64,000 nt of DNA from Pelomonas baiyunensis (GTDB taxonomy: Bacteria; Pseudomonadota; Gammaproteobacteria; Burkholderiales; Burkholderiaceae_C): the NCBI RefSeq assembly GCF_043555935.1, contig NZ_JBIGIB010000002.1, positions 1 to 64,000 of the forward strand, written 5' to 3'. Positions 55,147 to 64,000 of the stretch are shown here, piece after piece. The notes beneath the pieces are model-generated. The model saw nothing but the letters and a program-made list of their open reading frames with translations, did no database searches and was not told the DNA's origin. Both the position numbers and the translations under genes were made by a program. Each line of letters starts with the position of its first letter. The stretch's first letter is position 1.

Positions 55147-55617
55147 CCGCACCGCGTCGGGCAGGCTGCCGTAGCAGACGAAGCCCTGGCTCTCGTACAG
55201 GCCCACGGCGGCGCGGTTGCCGGCGGTGACGCTGAGTGTGACCTGCGCCAGACCCGGCGTGGCCCGCAGCCGAGCCAGCGCTTCGAGCAACAGCGCACGG
55301 CCGATGCCCCGGCCGCGGTGGGTGTCCGACACCATCATGCCGATGAGATGGGCCACGTGCTGCACCTTGCGCCGAGGCTCGCGCTCGCAGGTGATGGCGC
55401 CCACCAGCCGTGCGCCGTCCAGCGCCACCAGCGTGAACAGCGTGGCGCCCTGGCTGCCCCCAGCCAGGCGGCTGCGGTAGCTGGCGATGTCGCGCTGGGC
55501 CTCGGTTTCGGCGTCTGACGTGAAGGCCTGCGGGTGCCCGGCCAGCATCGCGTCGCGCAGCGCCTTGTAGGCCATGAGGTCGGGCTCCAGCAGCGGGCGC
55601 AAAACGAGGTCAGCCAT
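55096..55617 (-). CDS. GNAT family N-acetyltransferase
   Basis: A 173-residue acetyltransferase. The acetyl-CoA-binding motif is MVSDTHRGRGIGRALLLEAL (Q/RxxGxG/A variant RGRGIG), and the C-terminal motif is LSVTAGNRAAVGLYESQGFV. The substrate is unknown. Its ATG overlaps the mobA stop by eight bases, so it ends the moaA-mobA operon. It converges on the YceI-like gene with a 51-base tail overlap. Confidence 0.9.
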   Translation of the reverse strand: MADLVLRPLLEPDLMAYKALRDAMLAGHPQAFTSDAETEAQRDIASYRSRLAGGSQGATLFTLVALDGARLVGAITCEREPRRKVQHVAHLIGMMVSDTHRGRGIGRALLLEALARLRATPGLAQVTLSVTAGNRAAVGLYESQGFVCYGSLPDAVRLPDGRQLTKQLMRLGL

Positions 55618-56188
55618 GGGCGGGCGGGTGCAGGTCGGTCAGGTGGTTGAAGTTGACGAAGGCGCCGGGCGCGTTGAACTGCGCCACGCCGTGCGGCTGG
55701 CTGCGCATCCAGCGCAGCACCGCATGTTGCCCTTGCGCCAGTGCCGCGTCGAGCGTGGCGCGGTGCCGGGTGTGCAGCAGCGCGTGGGTGGGGTGCTCGC
55801 GCTCGGCCTGCACGAAGGCCAGGCCATGCGGCAGCGCAGCGGCCCAGAGGCGGGCGGCCAGGTCGGACGGCAGCTGGGGGCTGTCGCACGGAACGGTCAG
55901 CAACCAGGTGTCGTCGGGCACGGCGAGCAGCCCGGCCAGCATGCCCGCCAGGGGGCCGGCAAAGGCGTAAGCGGGCGGGTCCGGCAGCACGGGCACGCCG
56001 AGCGCGGCGTAAGCGTCCAGGTGGCGGTTGGCGCTCACCATCAGCGACTGCACCTGCGGCGCCAGGGCATCCAGCACATGCGCCGCCAGCGGGCGCCCGT
56101 GCCAGGGTTGCAGGCCTTTGTCGACGCCGCCCATGCGCGTGCCGCGGCCGCCGGCCAGCACCAGGCCCACGATGGGCGCGGGCGTCAC
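55610..56188 (-). CDS. mobA: Molybdenum cofactor guanylyltransferase MobA
   Basis: A 192-residue enzyme attaching GMP to molybdopterin to give MGD. The signature LVLAGGRGTRMGGVDKGLQP is near the N-terminus; GMLAGLLAVPDDTWLLTVPCDSPQLP holds the metal-binding Asp. Start GTG 56188 overlaps the upstream gene's stop (GTGA). The bis-MGD it makes is the cofactor of the formate dehydrogenase encoded at 4-8.6 kb. Confidence 0.93.
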   Translation of the reverse strand: MTPAPIVGLVLAGGRGTRMGGVDKGLQPWHGRPLAAHVLDALAPQVQSLMVSANRHLDAYAALGVPVLPDPPAYAFAGPLAGMLAGLLAVPDDTWLLTVPCDSPQLPSDLAARLWAAALPHGLAFVQAEREHPTHALLHTRHRATLDAALAQGQHAVLRWMRSQPHGVAQFNAPGAFVNFNHLTDLHPPAHG

Positions 56189-56475
56189 GGCGGGGGCTCG
56201 CCCGGCGCGCCGGGAAACGCGTCGGCGTCTTGCCGCGGGCCTTGCATCACGGCGGTCACCCAGCAGCCGATGAGCCAGGTCAGCACCATGCTCAGGCTGA
56301 ACAGCTGAGCGCCGGCCACGATGAAGTCGATGAGCAGCTGCGAGCGGTGCGGGTCCGGGTGCAGGCCCGGCTGAAAGAAGCCTTTGGCGGCCTCGCCGAC
56401 CAGCCAGGGCAGTGCCACACCGGCCACCACGGCCCACAGGGCGAGGCGGCGCAGGCGGGGCGTGAACCAGGCCAT
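56185..56475 (-). CDS. Small membrane protein between moaA and mobA
   Basis: A 96-residue protein from ATG 56475, with two hydrophobic helices (about 10-28, LALWAVVAGVALPWLVGEA; and 48-70, AGAQLFSLSMVLTWLIGCW) and a Pro-rich cytosolic tail. I do not recognise the family. It starts 5 bases after the moaA stop and overlaps mobA by four bases, so it is translated as part of the cofactor operon. A role in cofactor biosynthesis is not implied by sequence. Confidence 0.7.
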   Translation of the reverse strand: MAWFTPRLRRLALWAVVAGVALPWLVGEAAKGFFQPGLHPDPHRSQLLIDFIVAGAQLFSLSMVLTWLIGCWVTAVMQGPRQDADAFPGAPGEPPP

Positions 56476-56480
56476 GACGG

Positions 56481-57602
56481 TCAGCCGCCGATGTAGTGCA
56501 TTTCCACGCGCCGCTCGCCGCTGGGCGCCTGGCCTTGGCCGCGCAGTTGCGAGTAGCGGTCGCGCCGCTGGCCCCACAGGCCGGCAATCGCGCCGGCCAG
56601 CTGGTCGTCGGCCAGCGCGTCGGGGCTGCGCAGCAAGTGCCGAAGGTCCGTGCCGCGGGTGGCGAACAAGCAGGTGTAGAGCCGCCCTTCGGTCGACAGC
56701 CGGGCGCGGTTGCAGTCGCCGCAAAAGGCCTGTGTGACTGAGGAAATGAAGCCCACCTCGCCGCGGCCGTCGGCATAGGCCCAGCGCTCCGCGGTTTCAC
56801 CGGCAGCGCTGGGCGACAGCGGCGTCAGCGGGAACTCTGCGGCAATGCGCCGCTGCACCTCGGCGCTGGGCAGCACCTGGTCCATGCGCCAGCCGTTGGT
56901 GGCGCCCACGTCCATGTATTCGATGAACCGCAGCACGACGGCGCCGCCGTGGTGCTCGCGGAAGTACCGCGCCATGGGCAGGATCTGGTGGTCGTTGACG
57001 CCGCGCTGCACCACCATGTTGACCTTGATCGGCCCGAGACCGGCCGCTTGCGCGGCGGCGATGCCGTCCAGCACGTCGGCCACGGGGAAGCCGACGTCGT
57101 TCATGCGCTGGAACACCGCGTCGTCCAGCCCGTCCAGGCTCACGGTCAGGCGTTGCAGGCCGGCCGCGCGCAGGCCCGCTGCTTTTTTGGCCAGCGTGGA
57201 GCCGTTGGTGGTGAGGGTTAGGTCCAGCGGGGTGCCGTCGGGCTTGCGCAGCGCAGCCAGCATGCGGATGAGTTCGTCCAGCCCGCGGCGCAGCGTGGGC
57301 TCGCCGCCGGTGATGCGCAGTTTCTCCACGCCCAGGCTCACGAACACGCGCGCCAAACGGGTGATCTCTTCAAAGCTCAGCAGCTCGGCGTGCGGCAGGA
57401 ACTGGTGGTGTTTGTCGAACACCTGCTTGGGCATGCAGTAGCCGCAGCGGAAGTTGCACCGGTCGGTGACCGAGATGCGCAGGTCGCGCAGGGGCCGCCC
57501 CAAGGCGTCGGCCAGCAAGGGGCCCGGCTGCCAGCCCGGCGCCGGCACCTGCAGCGGGGCGGCGGGCGGGTGGAAGGTCAGGGGCACTTCGCGTGAGCTC
57601 AT
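56481..57602 (-). CDS. moaA: GTP 3',8-cyclase MoaA
   Basis: A 373-residue radical-SAM enzyme catalysing the first step of molybdopterin synthesis. The N-terminal SAM cluster motif is CNFRCGYC; RITGGEPTLR and TTNGSTL follow. The C-terminal cluster is FCGDCNRARLSTEG with a further Cys in LYTCLF. It ends with the family C-terminus GG (MHYIGG). ATG 57602 is chosen over a longer frame because the conserved start of the family lies about 40 residues inside. It heads the operon moaA-membrane protein-mobA-GNAT. Confidence 0.95.
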   Translation of the reverse strand: MSSREVPLTFHPPAAPLQVPAPGWQPGPLLADALGRPLRDLRISVTDRCNFRCGYCMPKQVFDKHHQFLPHAELLSFEEITRLARVFVSLGVEKLRITGGEPTLRRGLDELIRMLAALRKPDGTPLDLTLTTNGSTLAKKAAGLRAAGLQRLTVSLDGLDDAVFQRMNDVGFPVADVLDGIAAAQAAGLGPIKVNMVVQRGVNDHQILPMARYFREHHGGAVVLRFIEYMDVGATNGWRMDQVLPSAEVQRRIAAEFPLTPLSPSAAGETAERWAYADGRGEVGFISSVTQAFCGDCNRARLSTEGRLYTCLFATRGTDLRHLLRSPDALADDQLAGAIAGLWGQRRDRYSQLRGQGQAPSGERRVEMHYIGG

Positions 57603-57726
57603 GCAGTGATTCTCACTCTGCGCTGGCGGCCTTGCGCTTAGCAGGACTTGCGCGGCGCCGTCATCGTCAGGCTTCAGGATGCCGCCACGCGGCTGCGCTT
57701 GCCAGCGGCCCGGTCCGCCCGGTTGA

Positions 57727-58677
57727 ATGGCGCGCATGCCCGCAGTACTGCATGCCGACCTTCCGCGCTTCGTTGCCTTCGGCGAAGCCCTCACGCAACT
57801 CACCCGTGTGGGGCCGGACCTCTGGCGAAGCAGCTGCGCCGGCGCGCCATGGCGGGTGGCGGTGGCGCTGTCCAGCCTCGGGCAGTTGAGTGCCTTTGCC
57901 GGTGCGGTGAGTCAGGAGCCCTTCGGCACGGCGCTGTGGCAGGCCAGCCAGGATGCCAACCTGGACCTGCGCTTCCTGCAGCAACTGCCGCGCGCGCCGT
58001 TGTTGGCGGTCCTTCACTCGGTGCAGCCGCCGCACTGGGAGTTGATCGGCGACGACAGCGCCGACCTGCACTTTCGCCCCGAGGGCCTGCCGCAGGGCTG
58101 GACGCGGGCGCTGCGCTGGGCGCATTTCGGCAGCCTGGGGCTGGTGCGTCGCCCGCTTGCCGGGCGGCTGATTGCGCTGGCTCAGGCGCTCAAGGGGGAA
58201 GGGCGGCTGATCAGCTACGACCCGGGCTACCGCGGCCTGCCCATGGACTCCAACTACGACGAGACGCTGGAGCTGATGTGCCGTATGGCTGATCTGGTGC
58301 GGCTGTCAGAGGCGGACCTGCGGGGGCTGTTCCGCGTGGGGGATGTGCGGTCGGGCCTGGCTCAGATGGCGGCCTGGAACCCCACCGGCTGGCTGCTGCT
58401 GACCCGGGCTGACGGCAGCGCCACGCTGTACCACGGGGTGCAGGAGTGCCACGGCCAGCCGCCGCCGCACGCCCTGGGCGACACCGCCGACATGGGCGAC
58501 GCCGTGCTGGCCGGCTTGCTGGACAGCCTGATGCGCGACGCCGGAGCGCCGGCCGCGCAGCACCTGCGCTGGGCGCTGGCTGCCGGCGCGGCCGCGTGCA
58601 GCGTGACCGGCTGGGTGCCGCCGCGCGCCGCAGTGGCCGACGGGCTCGCCTCCAGCGTGCGCATGACGCCGGACTAG
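57727..58677 (+). CDS. PfkB family carbohydrate kinase (fructokinase-like)
   Basis: A 316-residue ribokinase-fold kinase. The start FVAFGEALTQL, GAPWRVAVALSSLGQLSAF, ISYDPGYR, and the C-terminal AALRWALAAG-type helix (HLRWALAAGAAACSVTG) are family features. The catalytic loop reads DTADMGDAVLAGLL where PfkB kinases have DTxGAGDAF; the catalytic-base Asp is kept but the GAG anion-hole motif is altered. Start 57727 or the ATG at 57736. No sugar transporter is nearby; the substrate is unknown. Confidence 0.8.
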   Translation: MARMPAVLHADLPRFVAFGEALTQLTRVGPDLWRSSCAGAPWRVAVALSSLGQLSAFAGAVSQEPFGTALWQASQDANLDLRFLQQLPRAPLLAVLHSVQPPHWELIGDDSADLHFRPEGLPQGWTRALRWAHFGSLGLVRRPLAGRLIALAQALKGEGRLISYDPGYRGLPMDSNYDETLELMCRMADLVRLSEADLRGLFRVGDVRSGLAQMAAWNPTGWLLLTRADGSATLYHGVQECHGQPPPHALGDTADMGDAVLAGLLDSLMRDAGAPAAQHLRWALAAGAAACSVTGWVPPRAAVADGLASSVRMTPD

Positions 58678-58696
58678 GGTTTGCCCGCGGGTCTCT

Positions 58697-58725
58697 TGAT
58701 CCAGGTCAAGGGGGCTTCTACGATT
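58697..58725 (+). promoter_or_regulatory. paa operon promoter (-35/-10)
   Basis: TTGATC (58697-58702) and TACGAT (58720-58725) are spaced by 17 bases, a good sigma-70 promoter, with the expected start near 58732, twenty bases before paaG. The -35 region lies within TTGATCCAGGTCAA (58697-58710), one mismatch from the FNR consensus TTGAT-N4-ATCAA. Confidence 0.65.
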
Positions 58726-58727
58726 AA

Positions 58728-58741
58728 CCGACCGGTCGGTA
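58728..58741. promoter_or_regulatory. Palindromic operator, probable PaaR (TetR-type) site
   Basis: ACCGACCGGTCGGT is a perfect 14-bp palindrome covering the expected transcription start and ending 10 bases before the paaG ATG. Such sites are used by TetR-family repressors, and PaaR repressors of phenylacetate genes in betaproteobacteria are reported to use this type of site. The repressor gene is not in the window, so the identity is inference. Confidence 0.7.
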
Positions 58742-58751
58742 GAGAAATCCC

Positions 58752-59561
58752 ATGTCCGAAATGTCCTCCCTGATCCAGATCGAGCAACACGGCGCCGTGC
58801 GCCTGCTGCGGCTGAACCGCCCCGAGGCGCTGAACGCCTTCACCACGGGCCTGTTGGCCCAGCTGCGCCAGGCCCTGGACGCGGCGGCGGACGACCGCGA
58901 GGTGCGCTGCGTGGTGCTGACCGGCGCGGGCCGCGGCTTCAGCGCCGGGCAAGACCTGGGCGACCCGCACGTGGCGCCCAGCCGCGAACCCGGCACGCCG
59001 CCCAAGGACATCGGCCACCTGCTGGACCATTTCTACATTCCGCTGGCCCGGCGCGTGCGCAGCATGCCCGTGCCCGTGGTGGCCGCGGTGAATGGCGTCG
59101 CGGCCGGCGCGGGCGCCAGCCTGGCGCTGGGGTGCGACCTGGTGCTGGCGGCCGAGAGCGCCAGCTTCATCCAGGCGTTTTCCAAGATCGGGTTGATTCC
59201 GGACTGCGGCGGCACCTGGCTGCTGCCGCGCCTGGTGGGCCGCGCCAAGGCGCTGGAATTGGCGCTGCTGGGCGACAAGCTCAAGGCTGCGGAGGCGCAA
59301 GCCCTGGGCTTGATTTCCCGCGTGCTGCCGGACGCTGAGCTCATGGATGCCGCCATGGCCACCGCGCAGAAGCTGGCGTCCATGCCCACCCGCGCGCTGG
59401 TGGCCACGCGCAATGCGATGGACGAAGCGCTCAAGCTCGACTTCGACACCGCCCTGCAGCGTGAGGCCGTGCTGCAAAGCCAGATGGGCTTTGCCTACGA
59501 CTACCTCGAAGGCGCTGCGGCCTTCCTGGACAAGCGCAAGCCCGCCTTCAAGGACCGCTGA
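58752..59561 (+). CDS. paaG: Phenylacetate pathway isomerase PaaG
   Basis: A 269-residue crotonase-fold 1,2-epoxyphenylacetyl-CoA isomerase, converting the ring epoxide to the oxepin. Oxyanion-hole segments FSAGQDLGDPH and NGVAAGAGASLALGCD; the PaaG-type catalytic Asp lies in KIGLIPDCGGTWLLPRLVG. First gene of paaGIKABCDE. Its stop overlaps the paaI start by one base (TGATG). Confidence 0.93.
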   Translation: MSEMSSLIQIEQHGAVRLLRLNRPEALNAFTTGLLAQLRQALDAAADDREVRCVVLTGAGRGFSAGQDLGDPHVAPSREPGTPPKDIGHLLDHFYIPLARRVRSMPVPVVAAVNGVAAGAGASLALGCDLVLAAESASFIQAFSKIGLIPDCGGTWLLPRLVGRAKALELALLGDKLKAAEAQALGLISRVLPDAELMDAAMATAQKLASMPTRALVATRNAMDEALKLDFDTALQREAVLQSQMGFAYDYLEGAAAFLDKRKPAFKDR

Positions 59562-59994
59562 TGGACGCGCAAGCCGTTGCCGACCGCGTTCGCGACGTCA
59601 TGGTCGCGGACGACGCCGCGAGCCGCATGCTGGGGCTTCACGTGGCCGAGATTTCGCCGGGGCGTGCCGTGGTGACCATGACGGTGCGCGCCGACATGCT
59701 CAACGGCTTTGCCATCTGCCACGGCGGGCTGATCGCCACGCTGGCCGATTCGGCCTTCGCGTTCGCCTGCAACAGCCGCAATGCGCTGACCGTGGCTTCG
59801 GGCTTCGGCATCGACATCGTCAAGAGCGCCAAGCTGGGCGACGTGCTGACCGCCACCGCCAGTGAGACCTCGCTGGCCGGCCGCACGGGCCTGTACGACA
59901 TCACCGTCACCAACCAGCACGGCGAGCTGATCGCCATGTTCCGCGGCCGCTCGCACCGGCTGGGTGACCGCCAGGTTTTCGATCAAGGACAAGC

Positions 59995-59998
<4 letters not shown>
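59561..59998 (+). CDS. paaI: Phenylacetate pathway thioesterase PaaI
   Basis: A 145-residue hotdog-fold acyl-CoA thioesterase, thought to rescue CoA from stalled ring-hydroxylated intermediates. Catalytic region GFAICHGGLIATLADSAFAFA is typical (HGG and Asp). Its stop overlaps the paaK ATG by four bases. Confidence 0.94.
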
Positions 59999-61305
<1,307 letters not shown>

Positions 61306-61314
61306 GGAGCCTGC

Positions 61315-62319
61315 ATGTACACCCAAGCCATGGATCTGATGGCGCGGGAAGCCAAGCCCAAGGTCGTCAAAAGCGCCGAGGAGCTGGCCCGCGAGCAAGC
61401 CTTTGAAGCCCGCATCGATGCCGGAGACTTCATCGAGGCCAAGGACTGGATGCCCGAGCACTACCGCAAGACGTTGGTGCGCCAGATCAGCCAGCACGCG
61501 CACAGCGAGATCGTCGGCATGCTGCCCGAGGGCAACTGGATCACCCGCGCGCCCACGCTCAAGCGCAAGGCGATTCTGCTGGCCAAGGTGCAAGACGAAG
61601 GCGGCCACGGCCTCTACCTCTATGCCGCTGCCGAGACGCTGGGCACCAGCCGCGACGAGATGACGGCGGCGCTGCTGAGCGGCAAGGCCAAGTACAGCTC
61701 CATCTTCAACTACCCCACGCTGACCTGGGCCGACATCGGCGTCATCGGCTGGCTGGTGGACGGCGCGGCCATCATGAACCAGGTGCCGCTGTGCCGTTGC
61801 TCGTACGCCCCGTACGCGCGGGCCATGATCCGCGTGTGCCGCGAGGAAAGCTTTCACCAGCGCCAGGGCTACGAGAGCCTGCTGGTGATGATGCAAAAGG
61901 GCACCGCCCAGCAAAAAGCCATGGTGCAGGACGCCGTGAACCGCTGGTGGTGGCCGGCGCTGATGATGTTTGGCCCGGCGGACAAGGATTCGCCCAACTC
62001 CGAGCAAAGCATCCGCTGGGGCATCAAGCGCGTCACCAACGACCAACTGCGCCAGAAGTTCGTGGACGCGACCATTCCGCAGGCCGAGATCCTGGGCGTG
62101 ACCGTGCCCGACCCGGACCTGAAGTGGAACGCCGAGCGTGAGAGCTACGACTTCGGCGCCATCGACTGGGCCGAGTTCTGGCGCGTGGTGGGCGGCGAAG
62201 GCCCCTGCAACCGCGAGCGCCTGGCCGCGCGCAACAAGGCCTGGGACGACGGCGCCTGGGTGCGCGACGCGGCCATGGCCCACGCCAAGAAACAAGCCAC
62301 CAAGGCCCAGGCGGCCTGA
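61315..62319 (+). CDS. paaA: Phenylacetyl-CoA epoxidase subunit PaaA (catalytic)
   Basis: A 334-residue diiron catalytic subunit of the ring-1,2-phenylacetyl-CoA epoxidase. Ferritin-like helices with diiron ligands: the motif DEGGHGLYLY and REESFHQRQGYE (ExxH ligands), and conserved HAHSEIVGMLPEGNWI. AAGGAG precedes the ATG. paaB starts 10 bases after its stop. Confidence 0.97.
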   Translation: MYTQAMDLMAREAKPKVVKSAEELAREQAFEARIDAGDFIEAKDWMPEHYRKTLVRQISQHAHSEIVGMLPEGNWITRAPTLKRKAILLAKVQDEGGHGLYLYAAAETLGTSRDEMTAALLSGKAKYSSIFNYPTLTWADIGVIGWLVDGAAIMNQVPLCRCSYAPYARAMIRVCREESFHQRQGYESLLVMMQKGTAQQKAMVQDAVNRWWWPALMMFGPADKDSPNSEQSIRWGIKRVTNDQLRQKFVDATIPQAEILGVTVPDPDLKWNAERESYDFGAIDWAEFWRVVGGEGPCNRERLAARNKAWDDGAWVRDAAMAHAKKQATKAQAA

Positions 62320-62329
62320 AGGAGACGAG

Positions 62330-62617
62330 ATGAGCAACAACGAATGGCCGCTGTGGGAAGTGTTCGTCCGCAGCAAGGCGGGCCTGGACCACAAGCACTG
62401 CGGCAGCCTGCACGCGGCCGACTCGGCCATGGCCATCCAGATGGCCCGTGACGTCTACACCCGCCGCCAGGAAGGCACAAGCATCTGGGTCGTGCGCTCC
62501 GAGCAGATCGTCGCCAGCGACCCGGTCGAGAAGGGCAGCCTGTTCGAGCCGGCCGATGACAAGGTCTACCGCCATCCCACCTTCTATGAGCTCCCTGAAG
62601 AGCTCAATCACATGTGA
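62330..62617 (+). CDS. paaB: Phenylacetyl-CoA epoxidase subunit PaaB
   Basis: A 95-residue small subunit bridging the complex. Canonical sequence WPLWEVFVRSKAGLDHKHCG, ARDVYTRRQEGTSIWVV and the C-terminal YRHPTFYELPEE. AAGGAG sits 6 bases before ATG 62330. Its stop overlaps the paaC ATG by one base. Confidence 0.97.
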   Translation: MSNNEWPLWEVFVRSKAGLDHKHCGSLHAADSAMAIQMARDVYTRRQEGTSIWVVRSEQIVASDPVEKGSLFEPADDKVYRHPTFYELPEELNHM

Positions 62618-63381
62618 TGGACGCCCGCCTCAACTACGTCCTGCAACTGGCGGACAGCTGCCTCATCCACGCCCAGCGCCTGGGCGAGTGGTGCGGCCAT
62701 GCGCCGGTGCTGGAGGAAGACCTCGCCCTGTCCAACATGGCGCTGGACCTGCTGGGCCAGGCCCGTGCGCTGCTGACCCACGCGGGGCAGATCGAAGGCG
62801 CCGGCCGCGATGAAGACCAGCTGGCGTTTCTGCGCGACGAGCGCGACTACCGCAATCTCGTGCTGGTGGAGTTGCCCAACGCCGCCGCCAGTCCGAGCGA
62901 CGGCGCAGGCGGCCGCGACTTCGCGTTCACCACGCTGCGCAACGCGGCGGTCTCGATTTGGCTGGAGTTGTTGTACGGGCGCCTGCAGGCCAGCGCCGAC
63001 GCCGAACTGGCCGGCATTGCCGCCAAGTCGCTGAAGGAAGTGCGTTACCACCGCCAGCACAGCAGTGACTGGGTGGTGCGCCTGGGCGATGGCACGGCCG
63101 AATCGCAAGCCCGCATGCAGGCGGCGCTCGCCGTGCTGACGCCGTACTTCAACGAACTTTTTGCGGCCACCGGCGTGGAGGGCGTGGGCCCGGCCTGGGC
63201 CGATCTGGAGCCTGAATGGCGCGCGCGCTGGGCCACGTTGTTGGCTGAGGCCACGCTCACGCCGCCACGCGACAGCGCCATGCAGCCGCAAGGCATCCAC
63301 GGCATCCACAGCGAGCACATGGGCCACCTGCTGGCCACCATGCAGCACCTGCAGCGCGCCTACCCCGGGGGCGTGTGGTGA
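62617..63381 (+). CDS. paaC: Phenylacetyl-CoA epoxidase subunit PaaC (structural)
   Basis: A 254-residue helical subunit, a relative of PaaA lacking the diiron site, forming the catalytic heterodimer. Recognisable segments are RLGEWCGHAPVLEEDLALSN, LLGQARALL, and EVRYHRQHSSDWVVRLGDGT. ATG 62617 (TGATG) is preferred to GTG 62614. Its stop overlaps the paaD start. Confidence 0.95.
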   Translation: MDARLNYVLQLADSCLIHAQRLGEWCGHAPVLEEDLALSNMALDLLGQARALLTHAGQIEGAGRDEDQLAFLRDERDYRNLVLVELPNAAASPSDGAGGRDFAFTTLRNAAVSIWLELLYGRLQASADAELAGIAAKSLKEVRYHRQHSSDWVVRLGDGTAESQARMQAALAVLTPYFNELFAATGVEGVGPAWADLEPEWRARWATLLAEATLTPPRDSAMQPQGIHGIHSEHMGHLLATMQHLQRAYPGGVW

Positions 63382-63845
63382 ATCTGGACCTCGCCCGCGC
63401 CAAGCTCGCCGCCGTGCCCGACCCTGAAATCCCGGCCGTGAGCCTGGTGGAGCTGGGCATCGTGCGCGACCTGCGGGCCACGGCAGCGGGCCTGGAGGTG
63501 GTGCTCACGCCCACCTACAGCGGCTGCCCGGCCACCGAGTTGATTGCCGACGATGTGCGCGCGGCGCTGGCCGAGTTCGGCCCCGTGACGGTGACGCTGC
63601 AACGCGTGCCCGCCTGGACGACCGACTGGATCACGACCGAGGGCCGCGAAAAGCTGCAGCAGTACGGCATCGTGCCGCCGCAGTGCAGTGCGGAGCAGGC
63701 CATCCGCGTGGTGCCGCAACTGCGCTGCCCGCGCTGCAGCGGTGGGCAGACCGAGCAGCTGTCCCGCTTCGGCTCCACGCCGTGCAAGTCCACCTGGCGT
63801 TGCATCGCGTGCGGCGAGCCCTTCGAATACTTCAAGCCCATCTGA
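63378..63845 (+). CDS. paaD: Phenylacetate epoxidase maturation protein PaaD
   Basis: A 155-residue protein of the DUF59/MIP18 family thought to help assemble the iron-sulfur or diiron centres of the epoxidase. DUF59 part: VPDPEIPAVSLVELGIVRDL and TPTYSGCPATELI. The C-terminal zinc-ribbon cysteines are CPRC and CIAC. GTG 63378 overlaps the paaC stop (GTGA); an adjacent GTG (63375) is equivalent. A 63-base gap separates it from paaE. Confidence 0.94.
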   Translation: MNLDLARAKLAAVPDPEIPAVSLVELGIVRDLRATAAGLEVVLTPTYSGCPATELIADDVRAALAEFGPVTVTLQRVPAWTTDWITTEGREKLQQYGIVPPQCSAEQAIRVVPQLRCPRCSGGQTEQLSRFGSTPCKSTWRCIACGEPFEYFKPI

Positions 63846-63908
63846 TGACCTTGCGGGACCGACCGATCGAGCAAAGCGAGTAGCTCCGTCCCCACCTGAC
63901 TGCGACTT

Positions 63909-64000
63909 ATGGCCCTCCACTTTCACCCCCTGCGCGTGACTTCGGTCGAGCGCGACACCGACGATGCGATGGTTGTCGGCTTCGAGGCTCCGCCCGAGGG
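63909..64000 (+). CDS. paaE: Phenylacetyl-CoA epoxidase reductase PaaE (partial)
   Basis: The first 30 codons only; the gene runs off the window. The start, MALHFHPLRVTSVERDTDDA then VVGFEAPPE, matches the N-terminus of PaaE, the FAD/2Fe-2S oxidoreductase that feeds electrons from NADPH to PaaA. No strong Shine-Dalgarno is seen before ATG 63909. Confidence 0.85.
   Translation, partial: MALHFHPLRVTSVERDTDDAMVVGFEAPPE

Overview
This is a high-GC, gene-dense bacterial chromosome segment. Gene content and style suggest a betaproteobacterium of the order Burkholderiales, near the Rubrivivax/Leptothrix/Ideonella/Roseateles group. The basis is the GC-rich codon use, the paaGIKABCDE operon, a PEP-CTERM protein, a HupE/UreJ gene inside the urease genes, and REP elements with a RAYT transposase. 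This placement is inference, not a database result. No gene-free stretch exceeds about 300 bases; the longest are 18416-18672 and 20831-21098.

Left edge (1-3.8 kb): the right end of an IS481-type insertion sequence, a TonB-dependent receptor on the minus strand, and an ApbC/Mrp iron-sulfur carrier on the plus strand.

Selenium/formate block (4.0-15.5 kb, all plus strand): a selenocysteine-containing respiratory formate dehydrogenase (fdnG with an in-frame UGA and a SECIS hairpin, fdnH, fdnI), its maturation factor fdhE, selA, selB and tRNA-Sec. A 125-bp palindrome abuts the tRNA. Four further genes follow: GcvH-like, DsrE-like, a PhnD/selenate-type binding protein and a YdjA-like nitroreductase. 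The last of these runs, 4 bases apart, into ureA. selD is not in the window.

Urease is split in two. ureA-ureJ-ureB-ureC lie at 15.5-18.4 kb. ureE, ureF, ureG and ureD lie at 48.2-51.9 kb, with an outer-membrane-barrel gene between ureE and ureF.

The 30 kb between the urease halves is mixed. It holds four metallopeptidases of different families (M28, M13, M3 and a PEP-CTERM matrixin-like protein), a REP/RAYT patch with a decayed transposase and an AT-rich orphan gene, an SGNH hydrolase, a CoA transferase, oleate hydratase, a LysE exporter, a ParB-like protein, and a 13-kb minus-strand signalling cluster. That cluster contains three multidomain histidine kinases, a diguanylate cyclase response regulator, an HD-GYP response regulator and an embedded dienoyl-CoA-isomerase-like gene.

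Right part (52-64 kb): TerC, a PanE-like reductase, an Mpo1-like protein, a YceI-like lipoprotein, a moaA/mobA molybdenum-cofactor operon (the cofactor the formate dehydrogenase needs), a PfkB-type kinase, and the phenylacetate operon paaGIKABCDE. The paa operon has a clear promoter with a palindromic operator and is cut by the window end in paaE.
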